Assembly: GCA_033002965.1 (NCBI GenBank)
Contig: JAURVB010013284.1
Location: forward strand, 1 to 64,000
Source of the DNA: Piper betle
Lineage: Eukaryota; Streptophyta; Magnoliopsida; Piperales; Piperaceae
Reading direction: 5' to 3'
DNA length: 64,000 nt
Shown here piece after piece: positions 36,901 through 51,424 of this stretch (its first letter is position 1; every line of letters starts with the position of its first letter). Position numbers and translations under genes: made by a program. The notes beneath the pieces are model-generated. The model was not told the origin of the DNA and made no database searches. It worked only from the letters and a program-made list of their open reading frames with translations.

Positions 36901-39347
36901 TGGGGAGGTCGACGAAGACGACCCCCGTCTCCCTTGAAGCCTCGATCGATGGTCTCCCTCGACCTGCACCCCAAGCACCATCGTTGCCGGGGAACTCCCG
37001 AACATACTCATCGTAGTTTAGTATCTCCCGACCGGTCTCCACACTCCGCACCCACAGCGGCTCTCTGGCGCTTGCCATCTTCTTCAACTCCTCCACAGCA
37101 CCCCTCGCCATCTCCATGATCCTCGCCTTCTCCCCCACCCCGAACAGTCCCGAGTAGTAACCACCGTGCCAGGTACCTTTCTCTGCCCATGTATCGTTTC
37201 CTCCCGAGCACGACGATCTCGGCGACCCACCTCCAGCAGCTCGTCCACTTCCCGCAGCTGCTCGTAGTTTGTCAATCTGCACTAGTATATATAGTTCTAG
37301 TGTTGTAGTGTCCGATAATGGCCGACAGCATGATGACTATATATATATATGTATGAGCAAATCATTGATCCGGCTGACCTCGGCCTTGAGTTTTGCGTTC
37401 TCGATCCGTAGTTGTTGTTCTTCGGTGGTGAGCACCGGTGCATCTCTGACGTTGGAGGGGGCGAAGCCGCAACTTGGGCAGCAAGCCTTCCTAGCGTTCT
37501 CTCTCAAGCTCCGGTTCTCGTCTCGGAGCCTGTCCACCTCCGTCTTCAACAACGAGTTCTCGTGTCGCTCTTGTATGGCCTAGAACATGTTGGGTAGTGA
37601 TTGGAATCGTGACGATGTGATTGAGCATGGGAGTGAAAGAAATGATCTCGTACGTTACCTTGATTTGTGTTCGTCGGTTTTGAAACCAAAACTTGACTTG
37701 CCTTGGTGCCAGGCCCAGCTGCTTGCTTAGCTGCTGCCTCTGCTTCTCGTCAGGATGGGGTGATTCCTTGAATAGGCTACAGGTTAATGGTGATGCAAAA
37801 ATCATCACGAAGATTAAAGCATAATTAGCATTATTCCAAGTGCCTCAACATGATGAACATATAATACTGTATCATGATGTGCACAATAACAATATATCTA
37901 TACACCTAATTATAAAATTGATTTTTTTAGTTTTCTATGACTTGAAGAATTATTATCCTCGTAATATGACACAGTGATTTATTATTTGTACAGTTGATAT
38001 TATGGACCGAGATGTTGGTAGAAAACATGCATTGTGATGTAAGCCAAAGCTAGAACATACGTCGATCTTGTTGGTCAAGGAATTATAATTTTAAAAGAAC
38101 TTCTGTAGAGCAAACTAGCTGGTTAATTAATCTGGATGGGTGATATATTAAAACTTGAAAATAAATAAGAAAGGCATCTCTGCTTGCAAGTTGCAACAAG
38201 TTCCATTTAAGTTTGAGGCCCCATGTAGATGATCAATATCTATGCATGCATGGTGTACGAAACATAGTCCTCATACTGCAACGACGGTTGGATATGGTAA
38301 TCTTAATTTGTGTGTGACACCGGATATAATTTTGGCAACCTTTATAATAAGAACCTTTTGTGAACTTCCAGCCATATTATATAATGATCGGCATATGACA
38401 CTTTTAAACACTATTAATTTGTCACAATTACCATGTCCACGGAGGACGAAGATCTATGAGAATATGAAACTTAGCTAGTTTTTTTATTTTCTTAATTAGG
38501 CCAGTAATTTATCTGTCAAACTTAAGTTATATATTCTTCACTTGGAACCATGGACCTACATGCAAGATCTTAGTTAGGTTTATATGGATCAACAATTTGG
38601 TTTTCAAAGATTAGAAGCTTGATCCAAGAGAATCATGATCTAATGCATGTTGTAGTATTATAATTCAAACTGTTTATCCTACTGTCAAGATGAAGCAAAA
38701 CCCAGTTCAGATTTACTGCTTTAAACAAAAAAAACACCAAGAAATATATGGACACCAATTAGGAGTTCTTTAGGTAGTTGTTGAGGGAGGTGAACTTCCT
38801 AAATAAATTTAGAAAAATGAAAAAGCTAGATAAGATGATCATGGCAGAAAATGAGAAGAGCCAGAAGATCAAAGAGAGAGAGATGAGGATATATTTGACT
38901 AGCTAGTGATCAGAAAAAGAGTACTCACGCTTCCATCTCTTTGATCTGATCGGTAGTATGCCTATGATATTTCTTCCTCTTCTTCTTCTTTCCCTTATCT
39001 CCACCATCCACCTCCTGCAACTCCTCAATATCAGCCTCTTCCTCCGATCGGGTGACACCAGTGTTCTCACTGCTGATCTCCAAACCCTCCTCTCGGCTTC
39101 CTCCAACGCTCTCCCCATCTTCCTCCACCTCCGAGGCTGCCTGCGCACCCCTAAAGACACCCGCCTGTCGATCACGAAGACGCCCACAAACATGATCATG
39201 GTCAATAGAAACTTCATATATACGTTCTCATCATAGAAATTAAATAAGTGAGGGGGCTGATCATACAAGGGAGAGGGAGAGGGCAGGGGAGGGGAAGAAG
39301 TCTTTGGTGCGGGAGGTGGGATTGGACATGTCGACGTACATCGTCAT
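33993..39347 (-). CDS. GLABRA2-like HD-ZIP IV transcription factor
   Basis: HD-ZIP IV factors are nuclear regulators of epidermal cell fate; GL2 acts in trichome and root-hair patterning. Eleven exons: 39347-39267, 39164-38929, 37776-37659, 37579-37379, 37276-36875, 36071-35970, 35833-35624, 35546-35372, 35306-35023, 34917-34825, 34372-33993. Order: [14 protein letters not shown], a GL2-type start; an acidic stretch; the homeodomain [15 protein letters not shown] to [13 protein letters not shown] (about residues 85-145); a zipper-loop-zipper with CCPSCG; START domain from exon 5 ([25 protein letters not shown]); then [23 protein letters not shown] at 34126-34124 cuts the frame. One more G in the run at 34135-34139 would restore [16 protein letters not shown] to QCED-stop, about 760 residues, close to GL2. 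This is a likely assembly error. Exon 9 ends in AKNK, four residues more than GL2, unless a GC donor after KKE is used. Confidence 0.93.
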
Positions 39348-42300
39348 GAGTAAGAGATCATGATCATAGGATCAGTGGGAGCTAAGGAAGAGGCCTTTGT
39401 ATATAGTTAGGTTTTTTAATGGGGGGATACAGAGGGTGCAATACTCCAATGGTGCAATATTGCAGAGGCGGTGGGGACAGTGGGTCATCCCAATTTAAGG
39501 ATGTAAAACAAACTGATAAATTCCAGGACTGGAGTAAAAGGTTGGCCTGTTGTGTAGAAGACATGGAAGAACATCAGATTGTGATCCTTTGTGAGGAGTG
39601 AAATCTAGTGTGAGTTCATTCTACAGGGCTGGTAGTTGTTGAAAGTTAGATGATATGTGGCTAGGCAAGGTAGCTAACAAGTTAAAAGCCTTCATGTGGT
39701 ATAGCTAGTGATCACATTCAACTGTTTTCAATTGGCAGCTAGTTGTCCATGACTTTGCTCCTAGCTGGCCAAAGTTTATGCACAGTACTACAAATTGGTT
39801 AATCTTGGTTATAAACAAAATTGTTCCAAAATAAATAAATAAATAAATATATGTACATATTCGCATGGTAAAAAACCAAGAAAGTATAGTCTAGATTGAA
39901 GATTCTTCTTGGCGGTTAAATGCCCAACATTTCTGTATAAGCCATTCAATACAGTAGGCCACAGGCAAATGAGTTATTTTCTGATGAAAATAATTTATAT
40001 AGAATTTCTGTGATCATTCTGCCTCTAGCTGAATTACTAGCTTTATATATAGTTTCAGTCTTTGAATTGAAGAGTATGCGTGGTCCCGTGTAGTCCATGG
40101 ATTTTGGACCACGTCCAGTTGATATCATCAATGTGTAAGTGGAATAGCCACATAGTTATAGCTGCAATGTATTTCCGCCTTTGCTGTTCATCCATGATTG
40201 ACATCTCTACATTTCCTAAGTCTATCTAACTAAGGAATATTGTATATCGTTTTAAGTTCAAAAATGCTAATTACAGACAATTAGACAACTCCTTAGTTTA
40301 TCATCAAAACAAAAGTACACGTTCGTCAATTCTGGTTTTATTTGGTACGTTTTAAATCCACAATTGCAGATTTGAATCAAACTTTTTTATAATCATCGAA
40401 TGGTAACATGCATTTGGACTTACGACTAAAAAATTGACAATGAATTGATTTGATGCCCTTGTAGTCAATCAATTCTTCCATCCAATTTATTCTCCTTAAT
40501 AAAAAGAGAACTCAATACTAGTCTGTAATTAAAAGTAAGAGAATTAATTAATTAAAATAAATAAAAAATTTAACAAATACAATAAATATATTTTTGGCAA
40601 AAGGTCAAGGGTTTAAATCTTGCAAATCTAATTTTTTTTAAAAAATAAAAAATAAAAATACTTCTCACGAAAAAGGTCACATGTTCGAACTCAACTAACT
40701 ATAATTTGTAACATATTACTAGAAATAGTGCAACATCTTTCCTAATTCGTTATAAAAACTTTTGAAAGGTAGAAAAAATGATGCAATTAATTAAAGGTGA
40801 TAAAATCAAACAGCCTGTTTCTATTAAATAAATGCCCCTCCTTGATATCGAGTACTCGACGTCTCCATGACAGTTGCACGCACAAGTCATCATCAATTGC
40901 AGTATATGCTAGGAAATGATTGAGCTTCAATCATGCATAAGTGAATTCTGGAACTTATACTACAGTTCAGATCCAAACATCATATAAATAATTGTCAAGA
41001 TGTGTGTGGAAAAAATTATTGATCAAATTGAATAATTAAGAAGACCTGTAATTTAATTTATTAGAATCTTGTATCATCTAATGTTATTTTTCTGTCGTGG
41101 GGCGAGATCAAATTTAAAGCAGTTATAAATAGAGTATTTTGTAGAGGTGAAACCATAGCTAGATCAGGAGTTAGAAAAAGGCTTTATAATTTTGGCACCG
41201 AAAGATCAGCTAAAAAAGAATGACCCTAGTAAGTACCATCTCTGAAAGTCTGAAATAATGGGAAGCGGAACCACTCCTAACTGGCAGATTGATGAAGAAC
41301 TGTATCAATTTCGCTTCATCTTCTTTCCTAATTTCTTCCACATAAAAGTCACAAAGTTACGGGAAAACCCAAAAATAGATGTACTAATTGAACAACTTGA
41401 GTAGCTTAAGTCTACATGCTTGTCAATAATTGATGATGATGGCAACCTTTGTGCTCCAAATTAAATATCCTATCTTGGGGATTTTAGTTCTAGCAAAGCT
41501 AGCCATTGGTAAGAAGAAGGCATTGATTGGATATTATTTCGTAAAATCTACGAAATTTTCAAGCCAAAAATTGATTGAGCCATAAAGAAAGCTGGCTTCA
41601 AGCTGATAATTTATAACCATGATATACTGTATTTTGAATAATAATAGTATTTTTTTGTTACAAAAAATAGCCTTGAGATTAATGACATTCAATATTATCA
41701 ACGGACAGACTATACAATTATTTAATGGTACGAAATGTGTCATTGACACAGCTGCAGCATCTAACACAGAAATGTGGTTCATACTCTCCTCTTTTTTGCT
41801 TTGTATAATGTGTCTCCCTGCTCTTTCAATTAGAGAACGGAATCATTGCAATTAATGAGACGCCTCCAAATAGTCCCCAATAATTCATTCTTTTTGCTTC
41901 AGATCCAGCCTTTGCGAACTCATAAGCATGCGGCAAGATCGCGTTCCTTCAATAATAAAAGCAAAGGTGAAGCCATTATATATCTGTCGGCACAGGGATG
42001 ATATATATATATATATATATACATATACACGCGCGCGCTTCATATTTTATTATATTTATAAAATCATAATTTATATGGATACAACAAAATGAAGTCATAT
42101 AATTGAGCTTGAATCTATTGTGATATGGTATACTATATGGTCGGATAAATCTCCTCCTGTCATATCAATCATTTAATATGCCACTTGTTATTTTGAAGGC
42201 GACCATTTTGCTTTAAATTAATAAAATAAGTAATAACCGTGTGTGCAAACTTTAAAAATAATTATATTTCATTCCATTTGTAAAAATCTAAACGGCAGCT

Positions 42301-43130
42301 TCGAGTGAGCTGGTACAAATTGCGACGCAATGGTAGAAAAATGCGTTGAGTTTATGAGATTTAGCATTGAGCACTCTTGGGATTCTCGGAAGATATTGTG
42401 TCCAAATTGCTTCCATAAAGTCCCAAGGCTGAGCTAACTCGATGCAATATTTATCATGCATTTATATTTGGATTTTTCATGAAAATATTATCCCCATTTG
42501 CATCGGATAACTAATTTACCTGATGAAATGTCAACACAAGTATTCAAATTTTGACGAAAGAGGGAGAATCACCCCACTCCCTTTTACACCCATCACAAAT
42601 ACTTGATCCATGTCGTTGTCGTAATAACCATCATCGTAGTTTAAAGTTTTTTTAACTCCGAAAAATTTCCCGAACTAGTCCTAGTGTTTCACAAACTTTT
42701 TCGAATCAAACTTTATGAATAACTCTTTGTTATCGGATTTTACGGTTGGTACCTTGAATTAAATAAAAAAAGTTATTAAAATATATTAATTTTTTAAAAT
42801 TTAATTAAATTAATATTTTAAAATAATATAAATTATATATCTATCGGTTTCAAGTATAAAGCGACTCATATGCACTAATTATATTTTTTTATTGGATTGA
42901 AAAAATAATAAAATTAACTTAAAATCTGCGTGGAGTTGACTTAACCAGTAGAATCGAATCCGAATCCTGCATTTTTAAATTATGACCGTCCCGCCACTGT
43001 GGACGCCGCTAGATGTCGTCGTTGAATGCTGTCACTACGCCACTCAATGCCCTGCTCGTACCACCCGCAAATGCTGTTGATCAAAAGTTAGATCTTTGCC
43101 TACGTGGTTGCAGCTGGCCCTGAAAAACGT

Positions 43131-43169
<39 letters not shown>

Positions 43170-44140
43170 AAAGGAGGGAGGAGCCCATGTATGTCAGCAG
43201 CGACAGGGAAAATTGACCGAGAAGACGAGGAAGGAGAGTTATTAAATTGGCGGGCCTAAATTATTTATTTATGTTTTAGTTAATTGATTAAAGATTTATA
43301 TCCAATACACACTTACATCCTAAAACTTCAATATTTAATGTTAATCTTACATTGCGAAATTGATTATTTTATATATAAATTAGGTATGATATTGTACCAT
43401 GCATGATTTATACTATATATAAATTTTAATTTTACAAATAATTTTTGTTAAATAATATGATAGATTATAATAATTGAATGGGTTGGATATAGAAAAAATA
43501 GACTATAATTAATTGAAAAAGATAAATTATAATAATTTGATTGATTATTATTTTTTAATTAGATTTTGATTGATTATACCTCCTACTTTTAATCGGAGGC
43601 TAGTATTGAATTCATTTTTTGTTAATAAAAGTAGCCGACACACTACCAATTAGTTTTTCTCCGAGGGTAGCTTACCATCTTTTTCATGAAATGCTTTTTT
43701 CATGAGGCCCAATATATATTAATCATCATAGGAATCCGTTGTTAATTATCCTTAACGCATTAATGATGCCATGATCTAAAACTTATCTTAATTAATTAGC
43801 CTGATGTCTGGACGTATCTCTATAGTTTGTTTGATTGTTCTCTCCTACAAATCAGTGAAGCAAACGATGACAAACGCCTGATTTTGTCACGAGTCCCAGT
43901 AATGAAAACGACTTGAGTTGACAAATGATCTTCTACAACTTAATGTTAGCGACTAATCTTAATAACAAATTCCACAACTGAAAACCTAAATCCCTCGACT
44001 TCCATCAATTTGCTATTAATCTATAATTAATTAACCAGCAATCTGCCTTTAAAATTCGTACCTTTACATTATAATAGTTTAACGTGAGTACAACGCATCA
44101 CAGTGTTGGGAAGCTTATGAAAACATGTTTTGGGCAATAC
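39348..44140. other. intergenic, upstream of the GL2-like gene
   Basis: No gene seen. The ~800 bases next to the GL2-like start probably hold its promoter, but I see no convincing TATA box. Microsatellites: (TA)n followed by CGCGCGCG at about 42000-42040, and (AT)n at about 43136-43164. Confidence 0.45.
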
Positions 44141-47100
44141 GTAGATAGTTGAGTATTGTGATTAAAAGCCGTCTTTTTCTGGTGGGGCTGTGTTTTCCAA
44201 TGGTATATATATTTTCGATGCATGATTTGCTTGAGTGTAGCTTTCTGATCCCCCACCTGCATCAATTGCTTCTTTGTTTTGGAGAGGTGAAGCAGTTGCC
44301 GTTCTGCCTAAAGTCCTGCCACCGGAGGCCCAGAATCACACACAAACAGCAGAAAAACCAAAACGAATCAACACAAGCTTCCAAAGGTGTATTGATGGGG
44401 TGATCAGGGATGGCTACTTGGCAAAGTTTTTCAAGATGAGGGGCTGTTAGAATGGCAGATAAGTCCGTGAAACGGGTGATGGGGTTGATAACGACGAATT
44501 GATGAAACTAATTAATACGTTGGGCCCTCCTCTAACCTCGGGATTGAACCACTTGGAAAGAGTTTGTTCATAAAGCTGTAGCTATTTGGAGGATATATGT
44601 GCTTGCTGACGAGTATTGGGTGATTGATGTTTGATCATGAACCGATTGGTAGGGATGGGATAACGATGTTATTAAGTGTTGGGCCCTCAAACTCTGAAAT
44701 TACTATTGGGTTTCTTGGGCCCCTAAAATAGACTTTAAACAAGTAACTTCGTAATAAATATCACAGCCTCTCTTAATCTAAAAGATGGTCTAAGAAATAA
44801 GGTTTTTTTATTAATTTATGTACAAGTTATCAATAATGTTTACGACTGATGTATGACAAATCCAATAATAAGAGGGAGAGTTTAATCTGCTTCTATCTAG
44901 TAGATGTGTTTAAGGTGATCGTATTTTATTGGGTATCGATTCATTGTAAATCCGTGATGGTGTTTCGATCAGTTACAATCATACAAGTCCCGCTCTTTCG
45001 GTTGAGGTAAAAAAAATGTATATTACTTCCCCCACTTTCCAAATTGGAGGAGAGAATAAACTAAACTTGGCCGAAACTTGGGTCAAGATCCTCAATTGGG
45101 CCAAGGGAGTTGCGCGTAAATGACGGCCCATCAACAAATCATTTGACAAAAAAACCAAAAAAGAGCATTTTATCAAAGGCTCACCTATGCCCACCATTGT
45201 CAAAAAATAATGTCGGATGGCCCATATCAAATACTGAAATTTTGGGTTCATGTTTATTCTTCTTTATATTTGGAAATTAGAAGTTTTGTATATATACTAG
45301 GTAAATTACCCATGCATTACCTAAAACACTCATAAAATTTTTAGTAAATTTATATGCTTTTCTTATTGATGCATGTTTATTAATTTTTCATGATTTTTTA
45401 CATTCTAATCTTCTACGTAATTATTATATTTATTAATTTTTCATAAATTACATATGGGCCAAAATTAACTATGTATGAGAAAAGATTAACATGCAATGGA
45501 CGCAAAAAAAAAGAAGCCATGCTTTAGTTAATAATAAATATAGAACCATATCAAAAGTAGAAGTAATATTAATCAATAATAGATAGGTACATAATATCGA
45601 GTTTGAACATTGTGGCATTTAGCCTGATTAGGAAGAAAGTGAACTAATTTATCGAGATATCTAATTATAGAGATTCTTCTTCATCATTTGTTATGTCAGT
45701 TCAATCAATTTTAATTCATTTGTAGTAATTAATAATGTGTATAAATCTATCACATATATTTCAACTCAAGTTTGAAAAATAAATGGTGCCAATGAGCAGT
45801 TGAGAGTTTTTAAAACAAGGATATAAATAGGTTTGGACCAAAGCATTTTTGAACTTATAGTGAAATTTGACTTTTGACTAAAATCCAACTATGATATCAT
45901 ATTGTCACTTTTCGCCTTTAGTAGGGTACATATATGAATTTTTCATGAATTTTCAAAAAACTAGATTTCAAAATTACATCAAATTTTTTAATATGGAGTC
46001 AGAGCATAAGTCAAACTCTTTTACAATGATATCTTAGTCAAACTCTGACCACTAAAATTATATATGCACGGCCATTGTTAACTATTATATATAAATTTAT
46101 TTACAAATCTAATATTAGAAATAGCAAATTTAATTATATAAAAAATTTTCACAAAAATAGTTCATTTTTCACTCCACCAGAATTCAATTTGCATTTTAAA
46201 AGAGTGATGAAAACACCGTACATCTATTTTTATAAATCGATACGAAGTGAAACCAATTATTCTCATAATTTTTATTATTAATGACGCTAGTTTTCAATAG
46301 CTCATCAAGGAAGCAATCATTTAATTTAATATTATTGATAATACCAACATAAAATATTGACATGAAATAAAGAATAATATTAAAGTAATAATATTATTTA
46401 GTTGTTTATAACTAGAAAAAATTATATAATTTCAAAAATTATAAATAAAATTCTCTCTAAAACATTATATACATTACCTATATATATAATATTAATTCTA
46501 ATATTTTAATAAAAATAATAAAAGCTGTATATAATACCTCTTTAAGGTGAGTTCATACAAATTTCCATCTTGTAAAAAATATTTTTCAAATTTTTTAGTT
46601 CTCTTGATTATTATATTTAATTTTTTATTGGAAATCATTACTTACAAACCTTTAAATATGATTCCTTTAAATAAAATTTAATTGTTTGTGATTGTTATGT
46701 ATTTTATACTTCATTTAAATGTACACATCGAATAATTAATAAAGTGATGAATAAGGATAGATCTGACGAAGATTTGTACATTTTTATCTTATTTTTAAAA
46801 CTAGCTAATTAATTAGAATATAAACAAGAACAACAATCAATACGAAGATAGAGCAACAAACACTAAAGATTTATTCTAATTCGATAAAAAATCGAGGCAA
46901 TGATGTCAAATACAAAATAACAATTATTAGATAAACTAAAATAACAAGTGTGAGTGAAAATGATAAATTATTTTAATAAAATAATAGATTAGAATGTTTA
47001 ACTTTACCTAATTACATTAATAGAGACTTATCGCCTCTACCAAGTCACAATATGATTAGGGTTATATACGTGGAAACAAAATAATTGTAAGGGGTTGTCG

Positions 47101-48770
47101 CTAAATATTATAACCTATTTTAATTAATCTAATTATTATATGAAGAAATGTATTAATATTAACTCCTCCGCGTGGATATTTATAATGTTTAGTATATCTT
47201 TACATCAGGATAATAAACCATTCTCACCAAAACATCATTAATTTTTCTATGTCTAGGCAAAAATAATTTTTTTATCATGTAAAAGTTAGATAAGCTTTTA
47301 GAGTATTAAGGACCGATTAGAATAATCAGCATGTGATCAATCATAAAGAGGTACAAAATAATAACTCTACATCATATAATAATGAAAATCCATCGTTCAT
47401 CCCTAATCAATAATTTTATCCCATGAAAGTATTAAATAGCATCATTATTAATATCAGTAAATCAATACAATCAGAAGAAGAAATAAAAAGTTCAAATCTA
47501 GATCATCCAAGCCTTAGCATGACTTCGCTTCTCTAGTTGCAATTGCTTCCTTGAGAAATGGAACTAACTAATCTTAAGTCAAAGGGTCGAAAAACTCAAC
47601 ACCATTACCACACTGTATCTTGATTTCAAGCAGTTTTGCTTTAACCATGTTAACAAATTTAAAGTTGTTCCTTCTACTCAACCTAGAGCTTTGACCATTG
47701 TACAAGGACGTGGTAGGAAAATCATGATCTGGATAGCGGATGCAAAGTTATAGAACTTAGATCTTTTGTGAATGACCTTATTATTTATTGTGAAGGAAAA
47801 ATGGTCCTACTAGCTCAGAAGGTTCTCAATTTTTTCCCAAAGCGAGTTCACCCCCAACAGTGGCTGCACCATCTGCTAAAATTTGTTCGGCTTTATGACA
47901 CTTTGTCAAAGTATAGATTCTATCACTCATTTATATTAAAATAAAGTGAAGAACTCAATACTCGAAGGTCTAAAAGAAGAAGAATCGGGTAAAGAAGAAG
48001 CTCTTTCATCAAGTGATTGAACATGTATCCATATAGCAATCCGAGGTAGGTTACTCTTGAAAATTTCTTCGCAAATACCGTAAAGCTTCCTCCCCTTCAT
48101 GTACTTGATATGATCCTCATATTATCATTACACACATGTGGAGTGAGATTCTTTCTTGAATTGCAAAGTGCTTAATTTCATAATTTATTTTGTTTAATGC
48201 TAATCATTAGCCATTTTTGACAAGACTGTTTACTTAAGATCATTATTAACCATGTGCAATGTCACTATCGATTGGTTGGATAATAGTTGTTTTAGTCACA
48301 TTCCTAGCAGTTTCCAAGTGGGATTGTTACATGATTAAAGCCTAACTACTTTACTTAGGATAAGCTCAAAACCATGGTGGTGGAGACTACTGGCATTCGA
48401 CTCCATGTCTGACAACAAACATGTTGGTACCATCTATGGTCAGAATAGAGCTTCTGCTGTGAGATGGTATGATGGAACTTTGGTGATTGGCGGCTAAAAA
48501 CCACATCCCCGACAATGGAACATATGTCGAGTCGACTCCAGGATGTGAGGGCTATCGACTGGAGGTGATACGACAGTCGAAGACACTTGTTGACAACCGA
48601 AATTGGAGCAAAAAATCAGTTCAACGGTGGTGAGGAGAAAATAGGTGAAAAATCGGGAAAAAACAAGGGAAAAATAAGTGGTGATGATGTAGGAAGGGTA
48701 ATTTGGTAATTTTACCAAATTGTGGACCACCGCTTTGATTGCCCATACAATATATATATATATATATATA
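44141..48770. other. intergenic, AT-rich with decayed transposon text
   Basis: 44290-44460 reads CIDGVIRDGYLAKFF and resembles a Gypsy gag fragment, with frame breaks. 47500-48500 looks like further degenerate repeat. No gene can be supported. Confidence 0.35.
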
Positions 48771-49356
48771 GTTAGGGTAGCTTGGGGAGACTGCAAGATA
48801 ATTTTCTACGGTCGCCCCTAATCTAGACTGTCTGATCATAAGGATGGTTTAGATCTATAGATATTAAAAAACCCTATCCTCTCCTCCTTCGTTGCGCCGC
48901 CGCGACCTCGTTCGTGCAGCGGCAGTCGCTCGCCACTGCCTCCTCCCCGACCATGGCTGTGCCCGGGTTGCTGCCCACCGGTGTGCCCCCTCGCGATCCA
49001 TCGCCTCTTTCCCAACCTTGCTTGCGCCCGGGTCAGCCCCCAGCCCCCCTCCCCCCCTCCCCCCCCCCCCACCCCCCGGCCAACATGCCCCCTCGCGACC
49101 TAGCCCCTGCCTCCGTCTGCCCCTGCCCGCCCCCCACTACACCCCCTCGCGATCCATCACGCCCCCTCCATCAACAACGAGGGCATGGCCGTGGCGGAAG
49201 TCATCAGCAACATAGACAGGGCGCAAGCGACAGCGGTAGCGGCGGAGGAGAGGTTAGGGTTTTTTAATATCTGTAGATCTGAACTATCCTTATGATCGGA
49301 TGGTCCAGATTAGGGGCGACCGCATGAAATTTTCCTGCGGTCACCTCCAAACTACC
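48771..49356. mobile_element. long-TIR element of Mutator type with GC-rich filler
   Basis: About 115-base inverted repeats flank a 370-base GC-rich core. Left: GGTCGCCCCTAATCTAGAC..GATCATAAGGATGGTT..AAAAAACCCT. Right: the same words in reverse complement, ending CAAACTACC. Both ends abut (TA)n, so an 8-11 bp AT duplication is possible but cannot be proven. Long TIRs around unrelated GC-rich sequence match Pack-MULE structure. The core has long C runs (49040-49080) and only low-complexity proline-rich frames. Confidence 0.7.
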
Positions 49357-49679
49357 TATATATATATATATATATATATATCATTGGATTCGTAAAATCA
49401 AGAGGAAACAAAGCTGAAAGTGACATCAATTCGTGTGGATCCTCCATAAACCTGAAATCACAAAAAAATGTGCGTATAAACTTGACTCACATGGTAAAAA
49501 ACACGTGTGATGCCCGTGTTTCACAGCCTAATAAGTTTGTTAAGAAGTATTTGCCATTAGTGGCATTCAAAGTGTCATCATTAATATATATGTTCTCTCT
49601 AACACATTGTCAATGTTGCCTACTTATTTCATGAGATAAAAATTATAAGTTGTGTAATAAATATTTATTTTTTACACAT

Positions 49680-51424
49680 GTAAAATAGTACAAAAGTGAG
49701 CTTACAATGCACAATTGAGACGATAATGTAGTCCACCTATATTGCTAATTATTAAGATGATAAATATATTTTTTAGAATTTTATCATCGATTGTATTTAA
49801 GGTATCATACATGATATTTACAATATTTATACAATGTCATTGATGACATTGATAGGTTGGGTAATACTATTTATTCCTTTCATATGTAAAATAATATAAA
49901 AGGGGGCTCGTATCTTACAACATAGTCTACCTATATTACCAACTAAAATATTTGAAAATATATTATTATAATATTAATAATATAATTGATGACATGTACG
50001 TCATTTATGAAATATCATCAATGTCAAATGCATATCATGTAACGCGTAAGTTTGTATCTTTACTATTATATACATAATATTTTAAAATGTACATGAAAAA
50101 TAAAATTTAGTTTACATGTTAAATGCTATTAATTGCATTATTAAATGTCATATACAATACTTTAAAATGTCATTGATCGCAAAAATCTGCATAAGATATG
50201 AAATTCAAAGTACAATATAATCTACTTATATTACCAATTAAGATGATCAACATACTTTTAAAAATATATCAACTATTGTACTTTCAAAAATTTATCATCT
50301 ATTATATTACCAATTGATGACAATTGGAAACTTTATAAAATGTCATTGATGGCAATTTTAGGATAGATAACTATTATTTGTTTATTACATTTGTAAAATA
50401 CTATAAAAGTGTAAATTAATAAAAAATATTTTATAAACGTAATTTTTTCAAGAATACATAATTTTTTTAAAAAAATATCATGTTCTTTTTAAAGATAATT
50501 TAGAGTGTCCATTACAAAATATAAACTTATAGTAAAATATAATCTCATATACTTAAATTAACAAATGACGGGTTCAAATTAAAACGAGTAGGAAATACGC
50601 ACTTAAATATCAATACAACTACCCTCCCGACTTAAAATTCATACTTTGGGACGACTTCTCCCTAAACACACAAAGGGACAAGGGCTGGAGTAGACGGACA
50701 ATAACATCTTCATAAGAAACCGAAATGACACCGGTGGGTATCCGCAAAAGGGAAGGAGCGGGAGATTCTTACCCCAATCTCTTTCTTGTCATTGTGGTCT
50801 CTATCTGTGAGTCATCTTTCGACGCATTTCACCTATCGTCTCTAACATGTAGGTTGATGATCTGTACAAAATGATCTCTTAGTGTAGCGAGGCCATTGCT
50901 CCTCCTGCCCATTTTCGAACCAAAACCTACAAAACCAAACCCAGATCACTTCATCGAGCTCTCCCAACTTTGACCAACACCCAACAAGAACAAATGTCTT
51001 TGGTGGTAATTCTCTTTTGTAAAGTTTTTATTTTTCATCTATTGTATTTAAGGTGTGACAATTGTAAAGTTTATCAAATGTGATTGGTGGCAATTCTAGT
51101 TGGCTGTTATTTATTTATGACATTTGTAAAATATTATGAAAATATAAATCAACAAAAAAATGTTAGATAAATGCAATCTTTATTATAAAATATGACCACA
51201 TATACTCTAATTAACAAATGGCGGGTTCAAAAATACAAAAAATTACAAAAATATCAAAAAAACAAATGTCATTGATAATTATATAGCAACAAATAATTTA
51301 AACTTATATTTTCTGAGAAATAGACTATTAATTTACAAAAAAAATTATTTAATGCATGATAAGCAAGCAAATGTCATTGATAAAAAATAACTCGTTATTA
51401 ATATAGCACATATGGATCAGTAAG
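49680..51424. repeat. degenerate direct repeats, AT-rich
   Basis: Related segments recur at about 49690-49910, 50195-50440 and 51020-51170. Shared words are CTACCTATATTACCAA, TTATCATCTATTGTA, AATGTCATTGATGGCAATT and CATTTGTAAAATA. The left part of the array abuts the truncated end of the alpha/beta-hydrolase gene. No coding potential. Confidence 0.6.

Noticed and set aside
42457..42464. TGCATTTA, a perfect L1-box that HD-ZIP IV factors bind
   Set aside because: More than 3 kb upstream of the GL2-like start; an 8-mer is expected by chance in such AT-rich DNA.
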